Assembly (NCBI GenBank): GCA_015232645.1
Contig: JADFZF010000013.1
Location: 1-33,586 of the forward strand
Direction of reading: 5' to 3'
From: Magnetococcales bacterium
Lineage (GTDB): Bacteria > Pseudomonadota > Magnetococcia > Magnetococcales > UBA8363
Length of the DNA stretch: 33,586 bases
In this document: positions 6,011 to 15,262 of the stretch, piece after piece
Position numbering within the stretch: position 1 is the stretch's first letter
Layout of the letters: the number at the start of each line of letters is the position of its first letter
Program-made: the position numbers and the translations under genes
Notes under the pieces: model-generated
What the model saw: only the letters and a program-made list of their open reading frames with translations
Databases searched by the model: none
What the model was told of the DNA's origin: nothing

Positions 6011-8353
6011 TCAAGTCCGTTTGAGCGCCCTGGAAAACGCGGAGGCCATGGCACTTTCGCCCTGGTCGACCGGCTGATTCTTGAAGGATGGGGATCGCGA
6101 AGGAGAGTCGCGTCCCGAACGGGAAGAGGGGGATATCGGATCACTCAGCCGCATACTGAGGGCGATACGTCGTCGTTTCAGATCGATCTCCATCACCCTG
6201 ACCTTGACGACATCCCCAGCACGCACCACATCATGGGGATCCTTGACGAACCGATCCGCCAGGGCGGAAACATGCACCAAGCCATCCTGATGCACGCCTA
6301 TATCGACAAATGCCCCAAAATTGGTCACATTGCTGACCACTCCCTCCAATACCATGCCAGGTTGCAAATCCTTCATATCCTCCACCCCTTCCCGAAAGGT
6401 GGCGGCACGGAACTGTGGTCTGGGATCGCGTCCCGGTTTTTCCAATTCCTGCAGAATATCCCTGACCGTTGGCTCACCAAAACGGACATCGGTGAACTCC
6501 CCGGTCGCCAGGGTTCGCAATACTTTCTGATTGCCAATCAATTGTGATAACGACAAACCAGTTTTACGTAGAATTCGTTCCACCAACTCGTAGGATTCGG
6601 GGTGCACCGCGGAACCATCCAAAGGGGTATCCCCATTCTGTATACGCAAAAAACCGGCGGCCAATTCAAACGTTTTGACACCAAAACGGGGCACCTTGCA
6701 CAGTGACCGCCGATTGGGAAATGGACCGTTCTTCTCCCGATAGCTGACAATGGTTTCGGCCAAGGTGGCATTGAGACCGGAAACCCTTTGCAATAATGGT
6801 GGTGAGGCGGTGTTGACATCCACACCCACCGCATTCACCGCATCTTCCACCACCCCATCCAGGCTGACGGACAACCGTTTTGGATCGACATCATGCTGGT
6901 ATTGTCCCACCCCAATGGATTTGGGATCGATTTTGACCAGTTCCGCCAGGGGGTCCTGCAGACGTCTGGCAATGGAAACCGCTCCGCGCAAGGAAACGTC
7001 CATATCCGGCAATTCTCTGGCCGCGTATTCCGACGCGGAATAAACCGATGCCCCCGCCTCACTGACCAGGACCCCGACACATTTCAATTCCGGGTGCTCT
7101 TTTTTCAACTCCTGGACCAGACGATCGGTTTCCCGGGATCCGGTGCCATTCCCAATGGCTATCAGACGGACGCCGAATTTTGCTGCCAGAAGGGCCAGCC
7201 CCCGTTTCGCCTCCTGCCATTGGTTTTTCGGCGGGTGCGGATAAAAGGTTGTGACAATCTCGACCTTTCCGGTTTGATCCACCACCGCCACCTTGACCCC
7301 GGTGCGCAACCCCGGATCCAACCCCATAACGCTGACCATCCCCGCGGGTGCCGACAAAAGCAGATCGCGCAAGTTGGCCGAAAACACCCGCACCGCATCC
7401 TCCTGGGCCATCTCCTCCAGACGTTTGGTCAAGTCGGTTACCACATGCGGCTTGATCTTTTTTTGCCAAGCGTGATGCACCACCTCCAACAGCCACGGAT
7501 CCCCGGGACGCCCCTGGTCCCTGATGGAGAAATGCTGACAAATCAGAGATTCACACCAGACCATCTTCTTGTTCGAACCCTTCAGGTCCTGTTCGTGTTC
7601 CAACTCCAGACGCAGAACCCCCGCGCTCTTCCCCCGCAACAAGGCCAGTACCCGATGGGAAGGCAACTTTTTAACCGCTTGATCAAAAGAAAAATAATCA
7701 GAAAATTTTTCCCCTTCCTCCTCTTTCCCTTTCACCAGACGTGACTGCAAAACCCCCTGATCCCACATGGACTCACGAACCCGCCCAACCAGAGCAGCAT
7801 CCTCAGACATGACATCGGCCAGAATGGATTGGGCCCCCTCCAAGGCCGCTGCCGCATCCTTCACCCCCCGCCCCTCATCGACGAACGCTCCCGCCTGCTC
7901 CTCTGGAACCAGGCCAGGATCACGCAAAAGCATCATCGCCAAGGGTTCCAAACCTGCTTCCCGAGCCACAGTCGCCTTGGTACGCCGTTTGGGACGAAAA
8001 GGGAGGTACAAATCCTCAAGCCGGGTCCTGGCCGTCGCCGCCATGATCTCGGCCTCGAGATCGGCTGTCAGCTTGCCCTGCTGACCAATGCTGTTCAGAA
8101 TGGTCGCCCGACGCTCCTCCAGGTCGCGCCATTGTCCCAGACGTTCGTGCAACACGCGTAAATGACCATCGGTCAACCCCCCGGTTAATTCTTTACGATA
8201 GCGGGCAATGAACGGAACCGTGGCCCCCTCGTCCAACAACCGCACGGCTGCAATCACCTGACTTTCTCGAACTCCCAATTCTTCCGCCAAGCGAGCATTG
8301 ATTCGGTTCTCAGGACCGGCATTCATCGGTTGTCCCGCCGCCAATATAGACAT
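6011..8353 (-). CDS. tex: RNA-binding transcription accessory protein Tex
   Basis: Tex is a cytoplasmic nucleic-acid-binding protein linked to transcription and RNA metabolism. The protein is 780 residues from the chosen start, the usual length. It has an N-terminal helical region with FIARYRKELTGGL (residues about 48-60). A YqgF-like RNase H-fold core starts at MGLDPGLRTGVKVAVVD. Helix-hairpin-helix units follow (NTASPPLLQRVSGLNATLA). The C-terminal S1 domain reads GMVLEGVVSNVTNFGAFVDI. A Ser/Arg-rich tail follows the S1 domain. The start at 8353 is chosen because AAAGGAGAACCGAAAC lies just before that ATG. The longer frame begins 17 codons earlier with no ribosome site. It is monocistronic and divergent from the cysteine-cluster gene. 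Confidence 0.96.
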   Translation of the reverse strand: MSILAAGQPMNAGPENRINARLAEELGVRESQVIAAVRLLDEGATVPFIARYRKELTGGLTDGHLRVLHERLGQWRDLEERRATILNSIGQQGKLTADLEAEIMAATARTRLEDLYLPFRPKRRTKATVAREAGLEPLAMMLLRDPGLVPEEQAGAFVDEGRGVKDAAAALEGAQSILADVMSEDAALVGRVRESMWDQGVLQSRLVKGKEEEGEKFSDYFSFDQAVKKLPSHRVLALLRGKSAGVLRLELEHEQDLKGSNKKMVWCESLICQHFSIRDQGRPGDPWLLEVVHHAWQKKIKPHVVTDLTKRLEEMAQEDAVRVFSANLRDLLLSAPAGMVSVMGLDPGLRTGVKVAVVDQTGKVEIVTTFYPHPPKNQWQEAKRGLALLAAKFGVRLIAIGNGTGSRETDRLVQELKKEHPELKCVGVLVSEAGASVYSASEYAARELPDMDVSLRGAVSIARRLQDPLAELVKIDPKSIGVGQYQHDVDPKRLSVSLDGVVEDAVNAVGVDVNTASPPLLQRVSGLNATLAETIVSYREKNGPFPNRRSLCKVPRFGVKTFELAAGFLRIQNGDTPLDGSAVHPESYELVERILRKTGLSLSQLIGNQKVLRTLATGEFTDVRFGEPTVRDILQELEKPGRDPRPQFRAATFREGVEDMKDLQPGMVLEGVVSNVTNFGAFVDIGVHQDGLVHVSALADRFVKDPHDVVRAGDVVKVRVMEIDLKRRRIALSMRLSDPISPSSRSGRDSPSRSPSFKNQPVDQGESAMASAFSRALKRT

Positions 8354-8545
8354 GTTTCGGTTCTCCTTTTCTGCCCGATACCTGTTCCGCATCCATCGGC
8401 CCACACCGATGCCACTTTTTTAGCGTTGACGATGAGATACCGTTTCCTTTTATTCAATTACAGGGTAACATCGCCGACCGTATCAAAACGAAAGGACATA
8501 ACCACGACACCTCTGCCATCCTCTCCTCAACCCAGGAATATCCTA

Positions 8546-8962
8546 GTGAACATTCGTCGGTTCAGCATGCCGCTACTATTGGGCAAGGTACGCCGTTTTC
8601 TGATGGTCCGGTTTCGCCCCAATATCATAGCCCAACGGGCCTTGTTACGGCAGGGAGAGTGTCATCGCTGCGCCATCTGTTGCCAACTTCTCTACCGATG
8701 CCCCATGTTGTCCAAGGATAATTTGTGCATGATCTACCATTCCACCTTGCGTCCGACCGTATGTCAACATTTCCCGCTGGATCATCGCGATCTCAACGAT
8801 GTAGCCCGCATGGGCGTGGGTTGTGGCTACGTGTTTCCCCGCCAGTCTGGCGAGCGAACCGCCAGCCAGGATCTCGCCAATCTACCGCAACGTCAGAAAC
8901 CATCCTCACCCCTTGGCGAGCTGGAACCCCGCTGCCCTTCGTATCGACAGCAGGTCTCATAA
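8546..8962 (+). CDS. YkgJ-like cysteine-cluster protein
   Basis: The 138-residue protein carries the pattern of the YkgJ/UPF0153 family, thought to bind zinc or an iron-sulfur cluster: ECHRCAICCQ, then RCPML, then LCMIYHSTLRPTVCQHFP. Further Cys occur at GVGCGY and the C-terminal RCPSY. The biochemical role of the family is not established. The chosen start is a GTG at 8546 with AGGA eight bases upstream. An ATG at 8570 (MPLLLGK) and upstream in-frame starts back to 8330 are possible, but the latter would overlap tex. A basic segment (GKVRRFLMVRFRP) precedes the cluster. A hairpin follows the stop codon directly. Confidence 0.75.
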   Translation: MNIRRFSMPLLLGKVRRFLMVRFRPNIIAQRALLRQGECHRCAICCQLLYRCPMLSKDNLCMIYHSTLRPTVCQHFPLDHRDLNDVARMGVGCGYVFPRQSGERTASQDLANLPQRQKPSSPLGELEPRCPSYRQQVS

Positions 8963-8963
8963 C

Positions 8964-8992
8964 CCTTCCGTCCCACGGGCTTTGACGGAAGG
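8964..8992 (+). terminator. Hairpin after the cysteine-cluster gene
   Basis: CCTTCCGTC (8964-8972) pairs perfectly with GACGGAAGG (8984-8992) around an 11-base loop, starting one base after the stop codon. No T-tract follows, so it may be a weak terminator or an mRNA-stabilising stem. Confidence 0.4.
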
Positions 8993-9075
8993 AATCCAAA
9001 CCGGCAGCCGATACAAACGGTCAACCCGTGCCCTCTTCCCGCTATTCCCACCCGCTGGCCTGTTCCCTGGCGGCT

Positions 9076-9615
9076 TCAGAATTCTTTTTCCTTTCGATGA
9101 TGGTGAACATGGTGGAGCACAACCCGATGGATCTCATGCGGGTCGATATCCAACGTCGCACACAGAATGAGCAACCGGTCAGGAAACAACGGTGACAGAA
9201 AAGCATGGAGAAATCGACACCACAATGTCCTTTCAGCCGGCAACCCTTGACCAGGGACCAACTCCAAAACCACCGCCGGCAACAACAAACCTACCCAACC
9301 ACGGGTCATGGTCACCCCCACGATATCCCCCCATGGAACCGCGCGTTCACTCAACCGAAAATCGGTAACCCCTCCATGGTTGACCCTGAGCAGCATCTTG
9401 CATCCCGGACGCAAGAGCCGACGGATGGCCACGATAACCAAAAAGACTCCCGGAATCGCCAATACCAATGACCACACCCCCCCAAAAGCAAAAAACGGTC
9501 CTGGGGATAAGCTCCAGGCGCCGTAGATGATGGCAATACCTGAAATGAACAGAAAGCCGATCCGGTTGTCGTTCGATTGGGCGGTAATGTTGGGTGGAGG
9601 CACGGGTGTTGTCAT
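9076..9615 (-). CDS. Membrane protein with PH-like domain, unknown function
   Basis: This 179-residue protein has two membrane helices (IGFLFISGIAIIYGAWSL and SLVLAIPGVFLVIVAIRRLL). A cytoplasmic part follows that resembles the STM3941/bacterial-PH style of domain: VNHGGVTDF, then RAVPWGDIVGVTM. The function is unknown. A His-rich C-terminus (HRVVLHHVHHHRKEKEF) is notable and could bind metal, though this is speculative. The ATG at 9615 has GAGGG eight bases upstream and is preferred to the TTG one codon earlier. It begins 40 bases after gpsA on the same strand and is likely cotranscribed with it. Confidence 0.6.
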   Translation of the reverse strand: MTTPVPPPNITAQSNDNRIGFLFISGIAIIYGAWSLSPGPFFAFGGVWSLVLAIPGVFLVIVAIRRLLRPGCKMLLRVNHGGVTDFRLSERAVPWGDIVGVTMTRGWVGLLLPAVVLELVPGQGLPAERTLWCRFLHAFLSPLFPDRLLILCATLDIDPHEIHRVVLHHVHHHRKEKEF

Positions 9616-9655
9616 CAATCCGACCCTCGGTTACGGATGACCTGAAAGGTCGCCA

Positions 9656-10660
9656 TCAAGATTCCCCCTTGAGATCGCGTTCCATCAATTCCGATACCAC
9701 CGATCGTGGCGCACGGTTTTTGAAGAGAATTTCATAGACTGCATGGGAAATGGGCATTTCGATGCCATAGTTACGGGCCATCTGGTACACCGCCGCGGTC
9801 GTCGGCACCCCTTCGGCCACTTCTCCAGCCCCGATCCGTATTTCATCCAGGGACTTCCCCTGACCGAGGTAGAATCCCACCTGGCGATTGCGGGAATTTT
9901 CCGACGTTGCGGTCAACAGCAGATCCCCCAGCCCCGACAATCCCGCGAAGGTCGCTGGCTCGGCCCCCAGACAAACCCCCAGGCGGATCATTTCAGCCAA
10001 CCCCCGCGTAATCAACGCGGCCCGAGCACTGTGGCCGAATCCAAGACCATCACTGATTCCCGCCGCCAGGGCTATGATATTCTTCAATGCCCCACCCAAC
10101 TCCAATCCCGGGACATCATAAGTACGATAAATCCGGAAAAAAGTATTGGAGCAATAATGTTGTAAAGCGAGCAATAAATCTTCGCGAACCCCCGCCAAGG
10201 CCACTGCCGTGGGCAGACCTTCGAGAACATCGCGGGCAAAAGAGGGACCCGATAGAAAACAAGTCCGCTGCAAGGCTTCCGCTCCCAATACCTCCTGGTA
10301 AATCTGGGAAATCAAGGTCAACGTCCCCACCTCGATCCCCTTGGAGGCGGACAAGAACACCCCATCCTGACGCCTATGAGGTTTCAGGGATGACAAGACC
10401 GAGCGGGTGTATTGCGTCGGTACCACCACGACCACTAATCGGTCTCCGGCGACGTCCTCTATCCGGGTGGTGGCCACAACATTGGGGGGAATGGAATAAC
10501 GGGAAACGAACAAGGGGTTGACATGTTGTTCATTAATTCCCCGGGCCACCTCTTCTTCCCGACACCACAAGGTGACCCTTATCGCCTTTTCTGCCAGCAA
10601 TACCGCAAGGGCCGTTCCCCAGGAACCGGCACCGATGACGGAAACCTGTTGAAAATTCAT
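9656..10660 (-). CDS. gpsA: Glycerol-3-phosphate dehydrogenase [NAD(P)+]
   Basis: GpsA reduces dihydroxyacetone phosphate to sn-glycerol 3-phosphate for phospholipid synthesis in the cytoplasm. The N-terminal Rossmann motif is VIGAGSWGTALAVLLA. FLSASKGIE and FLSGPSFA mark the conserved middle. LGGALKNIIALAAGISDGL carries the catalytic Lys, and GLSGLGDLLLTATS is the C-terminal signature. The length of 334 residues is normal. The start is placed at the second Met (MNFQQ) because GGAGG lies 12 bases before it; the first ATG abuts that sequence. tsaD is upstream on the same strand with 137 bases between. Confidence 0.97.
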   Translation of the reverse strand: MNFQQVSVIGAGSWGTALAVLLAEKAIRVTLWCREEEVARGINEQHVNPLFVSRYSIPPNVVATTRIEDVAGDRLVVVVVPTQYTRSVLSSLKPHRRQDGVFLSASKGIEVGTLTLISQIYQEVLGAEALQRTCFLSGPSFARDVLEGLPTAVALAGVREDLLLALQHYCSNTFFRIYRTYDVPGLELGGALKNIIALAAGISDGLGFGHSARAALITRGLAEMIRLGVCLGAEPATFAGLSGLGDLLLTATSENSRNRQVGFYLGQGKSLDEIRIGAGEVAEGVPTTAAVYQMARNYGIEMPISHAVYEILFKNRAPRSVVSELMERDLKGES

Positions 10661-10797
10661 GAAAAATTCCATCCTCCAGACCTGGACTACTCTTGGATCA
10701 CACCGGAATGATCATCGTTACCTTGAGTGGCGACCGCAGGCCATGCCTCCGAATCGACAGCCAACCCCTCCGCAAGCGGCAGACGAGTCCTCCGGGT

Positions 10798-11859
10798 TCA
10801 GGCGATGGTGGAGCAAATGTCCGCAATCGGCCAACGTGCCCGGGCATCCAATGTGCTCCATGGGGGCAAGGGCGATCCTGATGACAGTCCCACCCATCCC
10901 GCCAGCGCAATCATGGCGGCGTTATCGGTGCATAAGGACAAGGGGGGAAAATGCAAAGCGACCGCACCCTCGGCCACCTCGACCAAACGCCGACGCAACC
11001 TTTGATTGGCTCCCACCCCCCCTGCCACCAGCAAACGCCGGCAACCGACATGGTGACATGCCTGCACGGCCTTCCGGGCCAGGGTATCCACAATCGCTTC
11101 CTGATACGAGGCCGCCACATCCCTGAGTTCCCGACCCGACATCTTCCCTTCCGGTCGTGATGCCACATGGATTTTAAGAGCTGTCTTGAGGCCAGAAAAG
11201 GAAAAGTCAAATTTTTTTTTGTCCAGCATGATTCTGGGGAAGACAACGGCGGCCGGGTTTCCACCTACGGCCGCCTTTTCGATAGCCGGCCCGCCCGGAT
11301 ACCCCAGGCCCAACAGCCTGGCCCCCTTATCAAACGCTTCGCCCACGGCATCATCCCGGGTCTGTCCCAAAAACGCATAGTTCCGAATACCGCGAACGTG
11401 GAGCAACAAGGTATGACCACCCGATACCAGAAGGGCTACGAACGGAAAATCCAAAGAGTCGGCATCAGCCCCTCCCAGAAACGGGCTGAGCAAATGCCCT
11501 TCCATGTGGTGGATTCCTGCCAGAGGCACGTTGGCCGCCAGGGCGATTCCCTTGGCCACCGCCAACCCGACCAAAAGCCCGCCCACCAATCCCGGCCCCT
11601 GAGTCACCGCAACGCCATCGAGATGGTTCGGGTCCACCGCGGCCTCATCCAATGCCCGGGCCAGCAGGGGGCCGATCTTGCGGATGTGAGCGCGGCTGGC
11701 CAGCTCCGGAACCACTCCGCCATAACGGGCATGCTCCTCCAACTGGCTGAACACCTCATTGGCCAAAATTCTGGTCTCCTTGAGGCCGGCCCCCTCGGGG
11801 ACTTCGATGATGGCCACGGCCGTCTCATCACAACTGGATTCCAACCCCAAAATAATCAT
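10798..11859 (-). CDS. tsaD: tRNA N6-adenosine threonylcarbamoyltransferase TsaD
   Basis: TsaD transfers the threonylcarbamoyl group from threonylcarbamoyl-AMP to A37 of ANN-decoding tRNAs, working with TsaB and TsaE. The protein is 353 residues from MIILGLESSCDETA. It has the metal-binding GIHHMEGHLLSP motif, LLVSGGHT, the DDAVGEAFDKGARLLGL segment and LVAGGVGANQRLR near the C-terminus, all typical of the ASKHA fold. The start at 11859 matches the usual N-terminus of the family. The frame stays open 34 codons further upstream, but that part has no family resemblance. It is probably transcribed with gpsA. Confidence 0.97.
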   Translation of the reverse strand: MIILGLESSCDETAVAIIEVPEGAGLKETRILANEVFSQLEEHARYGGVVPELASRAHIRKIGPLLARALDEAAVDPNHLDGVAVTQGPGLVGGLLVGLAVAKGIALAANVPLAGIHHMEGHLLSPFLGGADADSLDFPFVALLVSGGHTLLLHVRGIRNYAFLGQTRDDAVGEAFDKGARLLGLGYPGGPAIEKAAVGGNPAAVVFPRIMLDKKKFDFSFSGLKTALKIHVASRPEGKMSGRELRDVAASYQEAIVDTLARKAVQACHHVGCRRLLVAGGVGANQRLRRRLVEVAEGAVALHFPPLSLCTDNAAMIALAGWVGLSSGSPLPPWSTLDARARWPIADICSTIA

Positions 11860-12035
11860 CCCCTCGTCCCCAATCAGCCACCAAGGTCGTCCTGCCATCG
11901 ACCGTGCCCGGCCACTGGACCTGCCATCCTCCCGGGCCGATCGGATCGCCCAACCTCGCAATCATGCAACGCGTCCAGCAATGACCGACCATGGGGCCGT
12001 CTGTCACCCTTCATTCCATCTGACGGCATTGGCAA

Positions 12036-12070
12036 CCGGATCCGGGACGGAGAACCCCTCCCGGATCCGG
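12036..12070. terminator. Perfect 12-bp inverted repeat between lipoprotein gene and tsaD
   Basis: CCGGATCCGGGA (12036-12047) pairs with TCCCGGATCCGG (12059-12070) around an 11-base loop. It lies about 65 bases past the lipoprotein stop codon. It lacks a T-tract on either side. It may terminate transcription from the lipoprotein gene or serve as a protein-binding dyad. Confidence 0.4.
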
Positions 12071-12135
12071 CTGCGCTCCTGCCAACATCCTGGTCAATGA
12101 ACCATGGACTCGACCACGGACCCGTTTCAAGCCGA

Positions 12136-12600
12136 TTACATTTCCCAGGTTCCATCAGGGTGGCGACAGGCGGTCTTGGTGGCCCGTTCGTGTTTGCCAT
12201 CAACGATGGCATCGATTTCCACATCACGACAGGTGCGGCCATCGACCGTTTTCGCCACCATGGGCGTCACGACATATTGCCGACCCGTATCGGGGTTGGT
12301 CCATTGACTTACCTGATTGGAACGCCCCTTCTCCAAAGTTTCGGTGATTCTGGCCCGATCCGCCTTGTCCATCTCATTGCCCACCGCATACCCCAACAAC
12401 CCACCGACCGCCGCACCAATCACGGCGTTTTCCTTTCGGTTCTTGGAGGGACCGGCCAGACTGCCGATCAGTCCACCTCCCAGGGCACCCAAACCGGCAC
12501 CACTTTGCGCCTTGGATTCACAACCGCTGATGATGATTCCTGGAACGACCAGGGCCAGGCTCAATACCAAACCACGACACATGGCTAGAAAACGTCTCAT
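12136..12600 (-). CDS. Glycine-zipper lipoprotein (17 kDa surface antigen-like)
   Basis: The 154-residue protein has a lipoprotein signal peptide ending in IIISGC, so the mature protein should be lipidated on that Cys and placed in the outer membrane. A glycine-zipper 2TM region follows (GAGLGALGGGLIGSLAG and AVIGAAVGGLLGYAVGNEMD), as in Rickettsia 17 kDa antigen and SlyB-type proteins. The C-terminal domain ends in CRDVEIDAIVDGKHERATKT and CRHPDGTWEM, typical of this family. The precise function is unknown; relatives affect envelope integrity. The start at 12600 is fixed by AAGGAGGAAAGT. It begins 54 bases after the stop of the GGDEF-like pair on the same strand. Confidence 0.85.
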   Translation of the reverse strand: MRRFLAMCRGLVLSLALVVPGIIISGCESKAQSGAGLGALGGGLIGSLAGPSKNRKENAVIGAAVGGLLGYAVGNEMDKADRARITETLEKGRSNQVSQWTNPDTGRQYVVTPMVAKTVDGRTCRDVEIDAIVDGKHERATKTACRHPDGTWEM

Positions 12601-12654
12601 ACTTTCCTCCTTCATAAAGAAAAAAACCAACCACCGGACTCCACAATAGTTACA

Positions 12655-13962
12655 TTAATCTCCATGGCTTGGCAACGGCTCTGCCTGACCAGCCGTTGTT
12701 TTTAAAGGCAGTCCCCCCCTCCTGGCCGAGTTGCGCGCCCAATGCTTTCCCTTATCCAACAGGGCCGCCTCGTCCATGATGGCCGTACCGGTGATCGCCA
12801 TCGTGACCAGACCGAAACGGACATGAGTCGGGAACCCTTTGGTCGCCTGCAAACGATCCAAAATCCGATTCTTGATGGGATGGGCGATGTCTTTGTCGGC
12901 GTATTGGTCGGCAACGATGATGACGATGGTTTCATCACCGACGTAAAACGCCTGGCCCAAATCGGACTTTTCAATATGCCGACCGATAAAACCGAGAATG
13001 CGATAGCTTTCGCCCCGGTTGAGCCGGGGAAACGCATCGGGATCCTTGTCAAGATACAAAAACAAGAGAACCTGATGATGATCCGACCCATACCGTTTCC
13101 TGACCTCGGTCAGAGCAAAACGGTTGCCGAGTCCGGTAAAAATATCGAATAATTCCTGATCGCGGGACTCCTGCAATTGCCGATCCGCCTGACGAAATAA
13201 TTCGTTCAACTGTGTCATGGCGGCGTTGGCCTGGTGAACGTTCTGTTGCGCCGCAACCATGGCCGCCTTGATATGGCCAATCTCGACGAGAATGCGATCG
13301 ACGAAAGCTGGCAAGACCACGCCAGGCGGCTCTTGACTCTCCAGCAAGGCACGGGCTTGATGCAATTCAGTCACCGGATGGTGGACCCGTTCGGCGGTCT
13401 GTACCAGAGTATCCACCAGACGAAACAATGACCCTTGTCGCCGATACCGCTCCCGTTCCAGCCGCCGCTGCTCGCGGCCTTGTTCCTGAACACAGGTGGC
13501 CACCATCTCTTCGACTTCAGGCCAGCCATAGGTGGCCGGTCGATTGGCCACCACAGAAGCAAACCCGGGAAGGCTCAACAACCATCGGGCCAACCGATCC
13601 GCCTCCTGGTTGGCCAGCTCCGCAGTCGCCCCCGATGCCTGGGCCGAAGGAGCGGCAACCATCTTTGATACCTCGCCCAGAACTTCGCCTGGATCCAGCC
13701 CAGGAGTTCGTCCCACCTTGGCCATCAACCGTTTAAGTTTCGACTCCTGCTCCACGTTTCCCTGAAAGGCTGGGCGAAACACCCGTTCCAACAACAGGAT
13801 GGCCGCCTTTTGATAATACAATACCTCCTTGTCGTTGACGCCGTGAAGCATCATTTCCTTGGCGACCCCCAAGGCTTCATGAAATGGCAATGGCGTGGTG
13901 CTCAGCAATTGCCGCAATCGCTCCATGCTGTGACTGGTTTCAATCAAGGCTGACCTCGACAT
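12655..13962 (-). CDS. Degenerate GGDEF-domain protein B
   Basis: This 435-residue protein has a long helical N-terminal region (about 1-275, with coiled-coil-like stretches such as REQRRLERERYRRQGSLFRL). A C-terminal domain resembles a diguanylate cyclase GGDEF fold. DIFTGLGNRFAL corresponds to the usual D-LTGLxNR motif, and LLFLYLDKDPD to the metal-binding strand. The signature loop reads YVGDET in place of GGDEF. Loss of the second Gly and the Glu-Phe argues against cyclase activity, so it is more likely a receptor or scaffold. The gene overlaps the stop of its paralogue-like neighbour by 23 bases, which indicates coupled translation. The start is the ATG at 13962 with GGGGAAC just upstream. 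Confidence 0.65.
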   Translation of the reverse strand: MSRSALIETSHSMERLRQLLSTTPLPFHEALGVAKEMMLHGVNDKEVLYYQKAAILLLERVFRPAFQGNVEQESKLKRLMAKVGRTPGLDPGEVLGEVSKMVAAPSAQASGATAELANQEADRLARWLLSLPGFASVVANRPATYGWPEVEEMVATCVQEQGREQRRLERERYRRQGSLFRLVDTLVQTAERVHHPVTELHQARALLESQEPPGVVLPAFVDRILVEIGHIKAAMVAAQQNVHQANAAMTQLNELFRQADRQLQESRDQELFDIFTGLGNRFALTEVRKRYGSDHHQVLLFLYLDKDPDAFPRLNRGESYRILGFIGRHIEKSDLGQAFYVGDETIVIIVADQYADKDIAHPIKNRILDRLQATKGFPTHVRFGLVTMAITGTAIMDEAALLDKGKHWARNSARRGGLPLKTTAGQAEPLPSHGD

Positions 13963-15262
13963 GTTCCCCAAGTTCGACGGGATGCTCCCACCCCTTTGGT
14001 TCGTCCTGGGTTTTGATATTATTGATGTTTTCCGCCAGCTGCGCCACCTTGGCCAATATATCCTGAACCGTCATCCCCTCCTGAACCGAAAGACCGTCAC
14101 TGATCAGCTTCAGGTCATTCAATTCCGGAATCAGAGGTAATACAGCCGCGACCAACTGATGTTTCAGGGAGTTGATGACGGCACTGCACCGATCGGCGGT
14201 GGTTCGGGGAAACAATATCCCCAGACGATCGGGAGCGATGCGGGCGATGAAATCGCCTGAATCCAGATGGTGACGGATGGCCTCGGCCATGGAACGAATC
14301 AACCGATCCATCGCCTCCGTGGACAGACTGGCCTCCAACGCCTCGAAGTGGTCCACTCGAACGATACCCAACGAAAACAATTCTCCCAAGTGGTTGGCCC
14401 GATCCAACAGCTTGTTGAGACGCACCGCAAACCCCGAATGATCCGACAGGCCGGTCCTGGGATCGATAAAATGGGCCGATTGACTGCGAACGATCGCCGC
14501 CTCCAACTCATCGATACGTTGCCTCAACCGCTCCCCTTTGTGGCGCATATCATCCAGTTCATGGCCAACATGCCCAACCACGCGCATCCATTCGTGGGCC
14601 ATGCCCATAGCCTCTTCGATCAAGGTTTCTCGATCATCGGCCTTGGCCGGCTCTAGACCATGGTCAGGCATGGCCTGGGTCGACTGCCCCGGATCCAGCC
14701 CCTGGGTGACCTCTTGCAGCCCATGATGCAATCGACGCCAGGCCTGCTCCCAAACCAACTCTTCCTGGCCATGATCCTTGGCAGGCCATTCGCTTACCGT
14801 GACCATCGACGCCACGGCTTGGGTCAGTTGCCCCAGGGAGGGAGTGGTAGCTGGCAGTGACCGCAACAAGGCGGCCACACCTGGGCGATCTTCTTTCATG
14901 CCGGTCAAGGCCTGAAACAATTGTCCGGCCAGATCGGGGGAAGGTTTGGCGCCTCTTGTCTCACTCCGGACGACTGCCCGGTTGAAAAGGGGGGCCGCCG
15001 CCTGAGCCAGACGATCAAAATCACGGTCATGGCTGGAGCATTGCCGGCAGTCGGCGATGGCCTCCGGGACCCCTGGAATTTCTCCCAGCCATTGTTCCAG
15101 AATCACCAATAATCCTTCCACCATTTGCTGGCCTCGACGCCGTTCTTCGCCACACACACCGGCGGCCAGCGCCTGCTGCACCAGGCTCAACGCCCGAGAG
15201 GTATCCGGCACTTTCTGACGCAGGAGATCGTAAATGGATTCGATGAGGGATGTGGTGGACAT
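13940..15262 (-). CDS. Degenerate GGDEF-domain protein A
   Basis: This 440-residue protein has a similar plan to its downstream partner: a helical N-terminal region of about 270 residues, a short coiled coil (DDMRHKGERLRQRIDELEAA) and a GGDEF-like C-terminal domain. FIDPRTGLSDHSGF matches the start of that domain. The signature loop reads RIAPDRLGILF in place of RxGGDEFxxL, so catalytic residues are missing. SLGIVRVDHFEAL preserves the core strand and its Asp. The N-terminal part contains CRQCSSHDRDFDRL, whose paired Cys could bind a ligand, though this is speculative. The start at 15262 has GGAGG three bases before the ATG. No membrane segments are seen, so it is cytoplasmic. Confidence 0.6.
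   Translation of the reverse strand: MSTTSLIESIYDLLRQKVPDTSRALSLVQQALAAGVCGEERRRGQQMVEGLLVILEQWLGEIPGVPEAIADCRQCSSHDRDFDRLAQAAAPLFNRAVVRSETRGAKPSPDLAGQLFQALTGMKEDRPGVAALLRSLPATTPSLGQLTQAVASMVTVSEWPAKDHGQEELVWEQAWRRLHHGLQEVTQGLDPGQSTQAMPDHGLEPAKADDRETLIEEAMGMAHEWMRVVGHVGHELDDMRHKGERLRQRIDELEAAIVRSQSAHFIDPRTGLSDHSGFAVRLNKLLDRANHLGELFSLGIVRVDHFEALEASLSTEAMDRLIRSMAEAIRHHLDSGDFIARIAPDRLGILFPRTTADRCSAVINSLKHQLVAAVLPLIPELNDLKLISDGLSVQEGMTVQDILAKVAQLAENINNIKTQDEPKGWEHPVELGEHVEVSLD

Noticed and set aside
11167-12588. 473-codon plus-strand ORF opposite tsaD and the lipoprotein gene
   Set aside because: It is an antisense shadow: tsaD and the lipoprotein have clear family motifs on the minus strand, and the plus reading is rich in Gln, His, Arg and Pro with no domain.
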